A DNA stretch of 64,000 nucleotides, taken from positions 372,001 to 436,000 of the forward strand of contig NW_006763301.1 in the NCBI RefSeq assembly GCF_000218685.1. Reading direction: 5' to 3'. Within the stretch, counting starts at the first letter, position 1; each line of letters opens with the position of its first letter. This DNA comes from Serpula lacrymans var. lacrymans S7.9. Taxonomy: Eukaryota > Basidiomycota > Agaricomycetes > Boletales > Serpulaceae. Below are positions 1-10,442 of the stretch, piece after piece. The notes beneath the pieces are model-generated. The model was not told the DNA's origin, did no database searches, and worked only from the letters and a program-made list of their open reading frames with translations. A program made the translations under genes and the position numbers.

Positions 1-830
1 TCATACTCACATCTTATTGTATTTACAACAAAGGAGAACCATTGTAGACCCTTGAGAAGATATCCAGATGACATAGCAACAATTCAATGCTATGTCTGGG
101 AATACTTCAGAGGGATATTGATCAGCAATGTAGGCTATGAATCAGTGCCTTCTCATGGGCTTACTGATACTGCCAATTGCACATCTCATACCAAAACTTT
201 CTCTCACATGGTTAGTAAATATGATAGATCAGAATTACTTTCCCTTTTTTCTTATTGGTTAGTTGTTTGGTCAGACCACTTTCTTACCTTTTCTCTTTTC
301 TGGTCTGTCTGACCCTCACTGTTCACTATATAAGGAAAGTACATACTCAATGTATTATTCCTTAGTTCAATATTAGTTGAAATTTGCGCCTATATTGATA
401 CTTTTCAGCCCATATACTCTGATTCACCGCCTTTCATCAAGGACTTGACCAGACATTGAGTCTTGTTATATAGCTTCATATTCGTTGCCTGACACTATCT
501 GATAAAGTACTTCCTGTAGCACAACTAAGTAATATTCTGACAATTATTCTGATAATTATTTTTACTGGTTTAAAGATGCTTTTGTCAAAATTTTTTGACT
601 ATTTTCACAACTATTAGTAAACTATGAGAGTGATCATAGATAGAGTCCAGCTATATAGCACTATAGGCAGCTATGAGAGAGACCATAGATATATTACCTG
701 GTAATCAGACAATAAATAACATTTTTGATGTTGGAATCACTTTTATAAAATAATTGGACTCACACATAAGATTCCTGAAGTATACAGTAAACAATTAGAA
801 TTTTAGGAAATTACTGACCTACAGCTGCTA
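1..830. other. AT-rich intergenic sequence, no supported gene
   Basis: No convincing gene is visible. Open frames are short and low in complexity. A TATA-like CTATATAAGG near 326-335 lies downstream of a pyrimidine-rich stretch, which could be the remains of a promoter or an LTR, but I could not find matching termini. The TATAGC word that becomes frequent further right appears here a few times (about 470 and 655). Confidence 0.4.
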
Positions 831-1153
831 TGTCACGATTCAAATCAAACCTTATCTAATCTCAAAATCTTATTTATTATAGTCACGTGATATTACTATC
901 ACATGACTCATTACATAAAACAAGTAGTTAGTTATATCTGGTCACGTGACAATCACCTGACAAAGCCTAGACTATGACGTATAACATCAGTCAGCGCCTC
1001 ATGGCTGACCTTCAGAAACGTATATATACCAACACTCATGTACATACATTTCCTCAGTTGTTGATTACCTCTTAATATTGATACTTGACGCTACTTGCTT
1101 GATTTTGAAACTTACACCTCTGTTAGTCCGGCATCAGGTGTAGGGATCTAACA
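831..1153 (+). mobile_element. Solo LTR of a chromovirus related to the 4637-18829 element
   Basis: This 323-bp unit starts TGTCACGATT and ends ATCTAACA. It is flanked by an exact 5-bp duplication TGCTA (826-830 and 1154-1158). It is clearly related, in opposite orientation, to the outer chromovirus LTR: it shares the TGTCACGAT start, CACGTGA words, the GCGCCTCATG word, a TATATATA box (1021-1028) and the AGTTGTTGATT word (1056-1066). No internal element sequence lies on either side, so it is most simply a solo LTR left by LTR-LTR recombination. Confidence 0.88.
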
Positions 1154-3400
1154 TGCTATAGCTCAAAATCAACTCTCATAGCTCATATAGCCTTACTACT
1201 TTACCTGGTAAGCTCAATATTAACTCCTATAGCCGGTATAGCCAGTATAGCTGGTGCTATAGTTGTATATAGTATTTCAAAGCCCAGATGACGCTGTTAT
1301 AGCTGGCACACCATTATCACTGGTCAATGTACCTTAAGCTGCTTCCAGTGCTCAGCAATACTATTATCCCCATCCAGAGGGTGCTTGGACTTGCTTGGTG
1401 TCGCAGTTACCAGTGGTTCTCTGCCATTGCCTCTTCCTGTTAAGCCACTGACAATCACACTACTAGGACTAGTTGTTCTGCAGCCCAGACTCTTTCAGCA
1501 AGAGAAAAAGTGAGTCTTGAATAGTTGCACTATATTTCAATGCCTTACCTCTTTGTTTTCTTCCCTTTGAACCCCCTCCAAGTTCCCATCCATCAGGAAA
1601 AACCTAGCTGCCTTTTATAGCTATTATAGCCACCATAGTGCTATATAGGAAAAATAGTAGCTATAGTACACCTAGACAAGTCCCTATTATATAGCGCTAT
1701 ATAGCCACACTATTTTGAGACATTTGCTATACCACTTATATACCTCTACTATAACTGCTACCATAGAACATAAAAGTTATCACTACCATAAAATATTATT
1801 CCAGGGCATTTATATTATCTTTACTTGTATTATAATCAGAGGTCATATTCAGTAAAATCAACATATATTTCTAATACAGTTACATGACACATGTAATGAT
1901 AACAAAGTTGAAACCATACCTTTAAATCAGATACTGTAAGTTATTCATACTGTGTATAATGCACTCAGTAATGTTATATAAATGCTACCATGAAATTACT
2001 CACCACAATTTCATGAATGGCTTATGAGCTTTGCTTGATAACTCATCGAGTCTGTGCAAAACAATAACCCAATAAGTGACTACCACCAAGTATTAGCTGG
2101 GTGAACTTACCTCTGCCTATTCACCAACAACTCAGAAAAAATTAAAGTGGTTATACATATACCAATAAATCACTGTAATGACAAAAGACATCAGTGGGGA
2201 TAGCTAGGACTGATGAGTCCCATATATAAGAATTCTGGACACAAACTATACCTGAAGGTAGACTTGTGATGTGGTGGTTGAATATAGTGGGGGCATTTAT
2301 AGCGCTTATGCCAATGCAGATGGTGGCTGATAATAAACAGAGCTTGTATGAGTGTCATATAAGATAACTGTAAAAAAGAAAACATACATTAAACTAAGAT
2401 ACTCATTGAGTGTTGTGTTAGCTTGACTTTGTTGCAAAAGATGGAGAAAATCCAAGTGAAACGTCCAAATGTACTGAGCTGTGATGTGACTTGTGACATA
2501 ACACTAGTGCCATGTATACATCAAGAGCTGACTCTGAAAAAAAAAAAGGCACAAAATCTAATCTAATCATAGGAAGCATGTGAAAATGGACAGTGACATT
2601 ATCCATTTCCACACACTCTATTTTAGTGTTCAAAGTTAAGTGCTAGAAAATTTCGCTTTGGTGTGGCAATTTAAAGCTCAACTTAAAATTATTCTTCCCT
2701 GTTAAGCAAGCCACCTTGGAAACACATCAAATCTAATCTAATCGTGTGAAAATGGGCAGTGTCACTGTCCATTTTCACATACTCAATTATAGTGTTCAAA
2801 GTCAACTGCTGGAAAATTTGCTTTGGTGCCACATATTCAAACTCCGCCTAAATCCATCCTTGTGCGTCAAGCAAAACACTTCAACTTTGATGTGATGTTA
2901 GTGGTGTTCTTTAGTATCTGTACAATTGAATATTTGTGATAGATTTTTATAAAACCATGAGACTAATTTACCTGCATAACAAACCATTGTATGAATCATA
3001 AGAGCATACTCATTACCACCAGAAAAATGACTCATAGAAAACAACAAGCTATTATAGCTCCTATAGCTGCCATAGCACCTATAGCATCTATTATAGCAAT
3101 GTCTGGTTGCTGAAATATACAGACAATATTTGGGATATATGTGAAAGACTTTTATTACATAGATAAGCAGGCTAATATATATGCCAAACCATTTAGTGAG
3201 TAATAATGGTGTTTTCATCACAATCAGAACAAAGTTCCCATAGATAGAAACAAGCCATTATGGCTACTATAGCTGCTATAGCTACCATAGCAGTTATGAT
3301 ATCTATTATAGAAATGTTTTAACTATTATAGTCATGCTATAGCTGTTATAGAAGCCATAGAAACATGCTTAGCTATATAGCAAAATGGTTTTTCCTGATG
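1154..3400. repeat. Region rich in dispersed TATAGC / GCTATA words
   Basis: The hexamer TATAGC and its complement GCTATA occur roughly 30 times by eye between about 1150 and 3380. They cluster at 1154-1300, 1610-1740, 3045-3110 and 3260-3385, often as overlapping palindromic pairs such as CTATAGCTGCTATAG. The spacing is irregular, so this is not a simple tandem satellite. No gene is supported; ORFs here are short and unrecognised. Confidence 0.6.
2553..2872 (+). repeat. Diverged direct duplication, two units of about 150 bp
   Basis: The segment beginning AATCTAATCTAATC at about 2556 reappears at about 2728. In both copies it is followed by GTGAAAATGG(A/G)CAGTG, then CATTTYCACA, TAGTGTTCAAAGT and TGCT(A/G)GAAAATTT words in the same order. 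The copies differ by many substitutions and small gaps, so the duplication is old. No coding potential is evident. Confidence 0.65.
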
Positions 3401-4281
3401 TCTGATTCAGAGTTATCTCCAGCAATTTTAGTGGGGCTCGCAAACGTGAAAGGTTCATCATCTTTATATCGCTTATTGTACTTATATTGTCCCTTTCTGT
3501 CTACAGGACATACCTGGCCAAATCCTTCACCACTGAGGTACAAGAGCACTCCATCAGATGTATGGGTACTAGTTGATCCATATCTCAGCACTGGAGTACA
3601 TTTGGTTGGCGTGGTTGGCATGACTGGCGAAGGGGTGCGAAGCAGTGGTGTTTTGAGATAGGTGAGTCCCTGCAACTACAGGCTTTGCAGCTATTTCTTT
3701 TTGCTTCACTGCTTCTGTGTCTCCATGAAGTGCTAACCAATGCTTCTCAAGGTCACTGGGGCCCTTGGCTGCATGTGCGAGGACCCTGGGTGCAGCATTG
3801 TTGTATGAAGATGGTTTTGAGCTATTCTCAGATGTCAAAGTCTCTTTAACAATGGGTGTAGAACCACATCATCGTTTTTTGCCGTTCAATGGCATAGTGT
3901 TAGCAACAACTGACTGTTGTTCAGTTCAGTCTAAGGTGAGTGGATTCATCCACTATTTTCATTATAATTACTAATCATGACATCTGAGGCTCCACCAACG
4001 CACAGAAAGTATATAAATCACTGCATGCAAACTTCCTAAGTAAACCCACCTTGTTCAACACCACCAATCCCGAGTTGTAAATTACATCACTATTATGCAG
4101 GTGCATTTTGACATTTCTCACAATACTTATACTTATCCTTTCAATGCTCTCAGAATTAACAACCAGAAGCCAACTATTCAAAGGATTCACATTAATTCCT
4201 GCAAATAAAACAGTATTTTCTTAGACACTGGTTTGAATTGTATGTTCATGACAGCTGTTGAATATATATACGTCTTAATAA
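3401..4281. other. Unassigned sequence with short overlapping ORFs
   Basis: ORFs of 70-100 codons lie on both strands (for example 3365-3661 plus and 3569-3838 minus). None matches a family I recognise. Base composition is less AT-rich than the preceding region, which could mean a decayed gene or transposon, but nothing decisive is visible. Confidence 0.3.
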
Positions 4282-4467
4282 TTGTTATTCCAAACAGTAT
4301 GCCTTAAAGTCATGAACAACTTTGCCTGTGCAGAACCAGTAGTCAACAATGCATTCTTCCAACAGTACTTCCTCAGCATAGTCCAAGATATATTCTTCGT
4401 TCTGACTGATGCAGATCATTGGACTGCGGGTATGACCAAGGTTAATATATTCAACAACCTTTTGTAG
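4282..4467 (+). pseudogene. Fragment of exportin-1 (CRM1/XPO1)
   Basis: The 61-codon open frame contains VNNAFFQQYFLSIVQDIF followed by FVLTDADHWTAG. This closely resembles the late HEAT-repeat region of the nuclear export receptor CRM1, where a tract of the type FYxxYF...FFVLTDxDHxxG is conserved. CRM1 is normally about 1,070 residues, so this is a small isolated piece. The reading frame stops right after it, and no flanking CRM1 sequence was found. It is probably a captured or decayed exon rather than a functional gene. The host should have an intact copy elsewhere. Confidence 0.6.
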
Positions 4468-4636
4468 CCACCAAATCTGAGGTATGTTTTTCCAACACTA
4501 ATATTTCTATTTGTACTTGCTGATGTCCTTCTTCACTTAGGTTGACAAGCTTTGGCAATAAATGATCAATCAATCCAGTGTTGGTTTCTACTGAACATGT
4601 CTACCAAGTGAGTGAGCTGCTCTACTAGTAGCATGC

Positions 4637-4971
4637 TGTGATAACCTGACCCTATACTGAGTTAACGGAGGTCAAGTTGTCTAATTGTGAGCAGGGTCTA
4701 AACAATGATATAGAAAGATTTAATCAACAGCTGAGGGGTATGTACAAAAGGTAGCTGGTATATATACTAAGGGACATGCGTTGACAACGAGGTGCTGACT
4801 GAGTGTCATGTGTAAGGCATGAGGCGCTTTATAATTGTCTTTGTAAGTGACTACGTCATATGTCATGTGATTAATCATGTGACTATGATTAGATTAGATT
4901 TGGAGAAATAATAGATAAGATTGAGTCGTTATCAGTTGAGATAAGAGTGTCAGGATTAAGGGATCGTGACA
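4637..4971 (-). repeat. 3' LTR of outer chromovirus
   Basis: 335 bp, reading TGTCACGATC...TTATCACA on the element strand. It contains the TATATATA box and, 27 nt downstream, the word AGCTGTTGATT (plus-strand 4722-4732 as its complement). It is next to the polypurine tract at 4972-4984. Partner LTR: 18495-18829. Confidence 0.93.
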
Positions 4972-4984
4972 TTACCCCCTCCTT
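4972..4984 (-). other. Polypurine tract of outer chromovirus
   Basis: On the element strand the bases just before the 3' LTR read AAGGAGGGGGTAA, a typical plus-strand primer. The pol reading frame runs through it and stops inside the LTR (at 4889). Confidence 0.8.
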
Positions 4985-7627
4985 AGGACTCTCATCCCGA
5001 GAGTATGCCTCGAGTTTACCGTTTTCCCAGTTGAACAGATTTTTTCGGATTTTTGGAGTTTCTGTGAAGTTCTCGAATGCTTGGAAGTGTAATGCGAATC
5101 GGATTTGTCGGGGTGCACTAGGGTTTTTTGTATGGAATTGTTGTAGGAGTTTTGGGGAGTTTTTTATGTTCCCTTCGGGTTCCCATGTACGTTCCTCTTT
5201 TGGATATCCTTTCCAATGTACTAGGTATTCTAGTTTATTCCTTTTCATTCGTGAGTCTAGTATCTCTTCTACTTCATGCTCTTTCTGTCCTTCAACTATT
5301 GCCGGTGATGGTGGTTTTGGTCTCTGTTGTGACGGGAATTCGGCTTGTCGGAATGGGGTTAAGACTGATTCATTGAATACTGGATAGACATTTTGCCACT
5401 TTCCGGGTAGTCGAAGTTTGTAAGCTCCTAATCCTACTTTTTTCTCTATCTCAAAAGGGCCGTGTCTTTTATCATCAAGTTTCTTTGTTGGTCTGTCTGT
5501 TTGTATATGACTTGCTTCGACATATACTTTGCCGCCGACTTGGTACTCGACTTGATTTCTCTTTTTCTTGTCGTATTGTTTTTTCATATTTTCTGCTGCC
5601 TTATACAGTGATTTTTCCACCGCCTCTCTACTCTCCTTCATCCTTTTTACGAATTCTTCCACACTCTCACTTTTTACTTTTCTTTTTGTGTCTGTCATTG
5701 TTTTTGGATGTTGACCACTGTTTAGATAGAATGGGGAATGACCAGTTGCACTGTGTTCTTTGTTGTTGTATGAAAGTTCTGCGAGTGGTAACCGTTCTGC
5801 CCAATCTGTCTGTTTGTGGTTTACGAATATCCTGAGATACTGTTCTATCTCTTGGTTTACTCATTCAGTCTGTCCATCTGTTTGTGGGTGGTAAGCCGTA
5901 GATGGATTTCCTTTGATGTCTAGAAGGGTATAGAGATCTTTGATGAAGTTTGAGACGAACTGAGTTCCACGATCTGAGATTACTTTGTTAGGTAATCTGT
6001 GGTGTCTGAAAACATTGTCTCGGAATAATCTTGCTACTTCTTCTGACGTAAGCTCTGCTTGTGTCAGTATGACTCAAATCATTTTTGAAAATTGATCTAC
6101 CACTATCATAATCATGTTATAACCTTGTGATTCTGGTAGAGGTCCTAAGAGGTCGACAGTTATGATTTCCCATGGCCATGTAGGGATTTCATTTGGATGG
6201 AGCGGTGCTGCCTTTTTCTGATGAATTGGTTTGGTTCTTTGGCACGTTTCACATCCTTCGACGTATCTTTTGATATCTCTGTCTATGTATGGCCACCAGT
6301 ATTCTCGTGTGATGAGTTCTTTTGTTTTGTATTGTCCTGGGTGACCAGCTATAATGGAATCGTGGTTTTCGTGTATGATTTTCTCTCTGAGCTTTGCATC
6401 TTTTGGGACATACATCCTTCCTTTGAAGAATATGAATCCTTCGTGATCTTCCCACCACCCATCTTCTCTCCTACTTTCTTTATTAAATCATCCACATTTG
6501 TCATCCTCTTCTTTATCCATTTATACATTTCTATGCTTTTTTTATCCGTTTTGTCCATCTCTATCCTTTGTTCGGGTGTGAGAGTCATTCGTATAAAAGT
6601 TCTTTTTTTAGTACAATGACACCTTTGTTGTCTTCCGCCCCCCTATCATGATCGGCTCGTCTCGAGAGTAGATCGGCTTTGATGTGTTTGGTTCCTGGAG
6701 TATGGTGTAGTGTAAATTTATAATTGCTTAACTCCGTGACCCATCGTGCCTGTCTCCAATTGAGTTTTTGAGGTTGTTTAAAATATAGGAGATTCTGGTG
6801 GTCTGTCCAGATCTCAAAGTCCTCTTTTGCGTCAATCAGGTAGTGCCTCCACTCTTCTAATGCCGTCATAATGGCTAGGAGTTCCTTATCGTAAATCTCA
6901 TAATTGCGTTCTGTAGGATTTAGCGCTTTTGAGAGATATGCAATAGGTTTCCATATGCCATTCTGTCTTTGTGATAACACTGCTCCCATGGCGAAGTCAC
7001 TGCTGTCAGCTTCTACTTTGTACTGTCCATCATCGGCTGGTAAGGCGAGTACTGGGGTGGAACTAACTCTGTGTTTGACTTCTGTGAATGCTTTTAGTTG
7101 TTCCGGTCCCCATGTGAACTCTTCTTTTCCAGTCAATTTAGTCAGTGGTTTGGCAATCAACCCAAACCCTTCTATGAAGCGTCTATAGAAATTGACAAAG
7201 CCTAGAAATGCTTGTACTTCTTTCTTTGACTTGTATTCTGGCCAGTCTAGAATACCTTTTACTTTAATCGGATCCATGCGGATTTTGTTTTGGGATATGA
7301 TTAGACCAAGGTATTCTACTGAGGTTTCTTCGAAATTGCATTTTTCCAGTTTCAAGTATAGGTGATTCTTTCATAATATATCAAGTACTCGGCGCGTCAT
7401 TGCCCGATGTTCCTCTATTGTTGTCGTGAAGATCATGATGTTGTCAAGGTATATTACAACCTTTCCTTCATCAATCAGATCTTTAAATAGTGCATTCATC
7501 ATCGTTTGAAAAGTTGCTGGTGAATTTGTGAGTCCAAAGAACATGACTAATGGTTCGTATAGCCCTCTATTCATTCTGAAAGCTGCTTTCTCTTCGTCTC
7601 CTTCTTTGATTTGAATGTTGTTGTATC

Positions 7628-7949
7628 TGACAAAACCGGATAAACCCGGTCTCTGCCGAAGCAGCCATTGTTCTCCATGGAGCATAGCCACCACTCCATG
7701 GAGTAACCATTGTTCTCCTAGGAGTCATTATACTGTAGCGAGTAGCACCTCCGACTATAAGTAGTAGGGGGTTTAGTATAGGAATACCTCAGTCGTTTCT
7801 ATAGCCTCTCGGGCAGCGGCTGAGGTATGTTACATTACATTTATTAGAGATCACCTTAAACTAACATCTATTGTAGTTTCACTTAGGTAAATAATAAAGT
7901 GGTTTCTATAGCCTCTCGGGCAGCGGCTGAGTGTCACTTAGGTTTATTA
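7628..7949 (+). mobile_element. Solo LTR of the copia family, inserted in the outer RT gene
   Basis: This 322-bp unit begins TGACAAAACC and ends TTTATTA. It is flanked by GTATC at 7623-7627 and 7950-7954. It is the same family and length as the LTRs at 19775-20096 and 26542-26863. The flanking RT codons (DIRWGY and NNIQIK) become adjacent and in frame if one copy of the duplication and the LTR are removed. It proves the LTR boundaries of the copia family, including its unusual TA 3' end. It contains three CTCCNNGGAG palindromes and an internal repeat of about 30 bp. Confidence 0.95.
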
Positions 7950-9664
7950 GTATCCCCACCGTATATCTAACTTTGTGAAGTATTTGGCTCCACGTAGTTT
8001 ATCCACTAATTTGTTTATCAATGGTAATGGATATCAATTTTTGATGGTAATATCGTTCAGTTTTCGATAGCCTTGTACTGGTCTGAGTTTTCCATCTTTC
8101 TTTTTTACAAAGAAGAATGGTGAAGCAAATGGGGATTTAGAGGGGCATATTCTGCCTGATTCTAAATTTTCTTTAATGAACTCATCCAATTGCTGTTGCT
8201 CTCCTAACGCTAAAGGGTACACTTTGCAATCTAGTTTATGTTCCCGTGGGATCAGTTCTATGGCATGATCCCATTCGTGTTTTTCTGGTAATGCATCAAA
8301 ACTCTCTTTATCAAATACGTCTTTGTAATTGTGGAGATATTTTGGGACTATCTTATCAAAACCTCCTTCTTTTCGATCTTTCCCAGCGGCTTTGGCAAGT
8401 TGTTGTGCAGTTGTGCCTGTAGCTCTTACCTGGTAAAGATGTTCTGGAGTTTTGGTTTCCTCATAATTAAGTAGATCTACCTGGATCAGCTGATCCCCAT
8501 CTGGGAAGTCTACTTCTTCGGAGTATGTTTCTGGATCTTCCTCTGGATCAGAGAGTCGGATCTTTCGCTTGCATTCCTCCGGACACCTTTCAAACTTGAT
8601 ATCCGATTTTTTCCAGTCAATGCTTGGATTATGCTTTGATAACAATTCATGTCCTAAGAACATTCTCCCACTGCCAAGATTGGTGACAGCGAAATGAATT
8701 CTTTCAGAATGGTCATCAATTTCCATTCTAAGTTCTACGAACTCTTTGATGGCTCCGTCCTTATTCAGAGTTCCATCTGCATTGTATACTGGTATTGTTC
8801 TCGGTATCTGATGAGTCTGATATTTTTGGTTTTTTACAAATTTGGAATCTATGCAACTTCCTGTACATCCGCTATCTAGCAGTGCTTGGATTGTCGTTGA
8901 TCTTTGCGTGTCTAGAGTAGTTAATCTGCAGGTAATGTTCATTTGATTTCCCTGTGTTCCTCGAATGTACTTTTTTGGGGTGTAAAGTTCAAGAATGGCT
9001 AACTTGGCATCATGTAATGATAATGCATTGAGTTCTTTTATTGTCTCTCTTGTTGCTTCTTTTCCCCTTTTATGGTGCGTCCAGGCGTTTAAGATTCCAA
9101 TGGATCTCTCTTCCTTTTGGTCTCTAAGTCTTTCTGCTACCCACTTGGGAGTCCACGCTGCTGTTACTAGTTTCCTTTTTTCTTTTTCTAGGTTTTTATT
9201 AGAGGTGTGCCTGACCTCTTTGGAGCTGGTCGTAGTATCAGTATCATTGGTGCTACCCAATTGAGCCACCACATTCTGTCCTTCAGTTGTCTCCTTCTTT
9301 GCTGCACTTTTTATGGTCCTATCCCCTTTAGGTACCTTGCGTGCCGTTTCTAGGTTTTTATTAGAGGTGTGCCTGACCTCTTCAGAACGTGTCAAGGTAT
9401 CAGTGTCAGAAGTGCTACCCAATTGAGTCACTTCATTCTGTACTTTAGTTGTTTCTGTTTTGGGAATCTTTTCAGCCCGTTTCCCTTTCAGGCTCTCCTC
9501 TTTAGATTGCTCTTTCTGTTTCAGATCTTGTGCATTTTTAAATAATGTAATTTCATTTTCATTGGTACTACATGCATCAAGATTGTCAACAGGGAGAGAG
9601 GCATATCTATTTACATTTTCAGTGTTCTTTGGCTCGGTCTGACAAGGAGTCACAGCCGGCCTCT

Positions 9665-10005
9665 TTAAAAATCCTTGAGCAGTTTGTCCCACTCTTCTTT
9701 CGTCATTCCTTCTAGCATAGCTCAAAGGTTAAACTTTGGTTTTGCAGCTGCACTGCCTCCTTTTTTATGGTCCTGGGCTCTGTGTCCCTTTTCTCCACAC
9801 TTGAAGCACCTGCCTTCTGCTCGGTACTTCACCTTATCGACTTCCATTCTTTGACCGGCTCCACCATAAGTGGTTCCAGTCCCGTCCTTCTTCTCTTCCA
9901 CCATCTCGGCCTTCTTCTCCAAAGCGCCCTCTCCTTGGTACCGACCATTGGGTCCCCGGTTTCCGGAACCAGAGCTGCCGCCGGCCATGCCCTTCATCAT
10001 CCGCT
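9665..10005 (-). pseudogene. 3' part of outer chromovirus gag (zinc knuckle)
   Basis: This is the C-terminal piece of the gag interrupted by the inner element. It encodes a Gly/Ser-rich linker, then a CCHC zinc knuckle (CFKCGEKGHRAQDH, near 9785-9830), which binds nucleic acid in the capsid. It joins in frame to the upstream piece at 16993-17910 across the CCGCT duplication. The present stop is TGA at 9722-9724. The same frame continues for 18 more codons to a TAA at 9665-9667 right after a GGATTTT heptamer, and I take that as the original gag end. Confidence 0.82.
9668..9674 (-). promoter_or_regulatory. Predicted -1 ribosomal frameshift site, outer gag/pol
   Basis: On the element strand the gag frame reads ..G GAT TTT TAA. 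The heptamer GGATTTT sits directly before the gag stop and pol continues in the -1 frame. The inner element has the parallel GGGTTTT TAA at the same place, and both pol frames begin with a shared GFLKR peptide, so the site is conserved between the two families. Confidence 0.6.
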
Positions 10006-10418
10006 TGTTACGCACGAAGTGCTTAACAAAGTCTGAGGGTTCGTCGAGGTTGTAAAGAGACTTATCCGAAGACAAGTTCGAGAACGTAGTTCTGAATGGA
10101 GGTTTTCCAACGGGAGTTGGTCTTCTTCTGAATAGAAGTCTGATCTTAGGAGTCTAGCTTTGTAAGCATAAACTGCGTAGAATCGTATTAGAGAATACTA
10201 CTGCTGTTACATGGTATTTATAATGGAAAGGAATTGGTGATAGGAGTTAGGTCCTATCTAGGGCAGGTCCGTCTGTTGAGGACTAAGTACTATAATAGGT
10301 ACTGTGAATGCGAGAGGAACAGAAGTGTACGTGAAGGAAATGAGTCATCGGTCCGATGGTATAACCAATGAGTAAAAAGAAATGAGAAGTCCTTGAATGT
10401 CCAATAGAGATCGTAACA
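10006..10418 (-). repeat. 3' LTR of inner chromovirus
   Basis: 413 bp. In plus orientation it reads TGTTACGCAC...ATCGTAACA. A TATAAATA box lies on the element strand, followed 26 nt later by AATACGATTCT. It is next to a polypurine tract (10419-10430, element strand GTAAGGGGGTAA). Confidence 0.94.
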
Positions 10419-10442
10419 TTACCCCCTTACTTGCTCCGAGTT

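Larger units (their letters stand above)
4889..9674 (-). pseudogene. Decayed pol of outer chromovirus (PR-RT-RH-INT-chromodomain)
   Basis: In element order it encodes an aspartic protease (LLDSGCTGSCID near 8870), reverse transcriptase (about 8130 to 7400, split by the solo LTR at 7628-7949), RNase H (about 7130-6780), integrase (zinc-binding HHCC near 6350-6240, core to about 5860) and a C-terminal chromodomain (about 5285-5140, VHWKGYPKEERTWEPE). The frame is broken by TGA stops at 8034-8036, 7371-7373, 6074-6076 and 5861-5863, and by a frameshift near the A-run at about 6601-6607. The RT catalytic box reads YLDN instead of YLDD or YMDD, so the enzyme would be dead even without the stops. 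The chromodomain places it among the chromoviruses. Confidence 0.9.

Noticed and set aside
4947..5387. Plus-strand ORF of 146 codons in the outer pol
   Set aside because: Antisense to the chromodomain coding sequence; no independent evidence.
8034..9725. Outer pol beginning as a separate gene at the TTG at 9725
   Set aside because: The overlap with gag and the downstream GGATTTTTAA site fit a -1 frameshift product. The TTG is only where the frame happens to open after a TAA.
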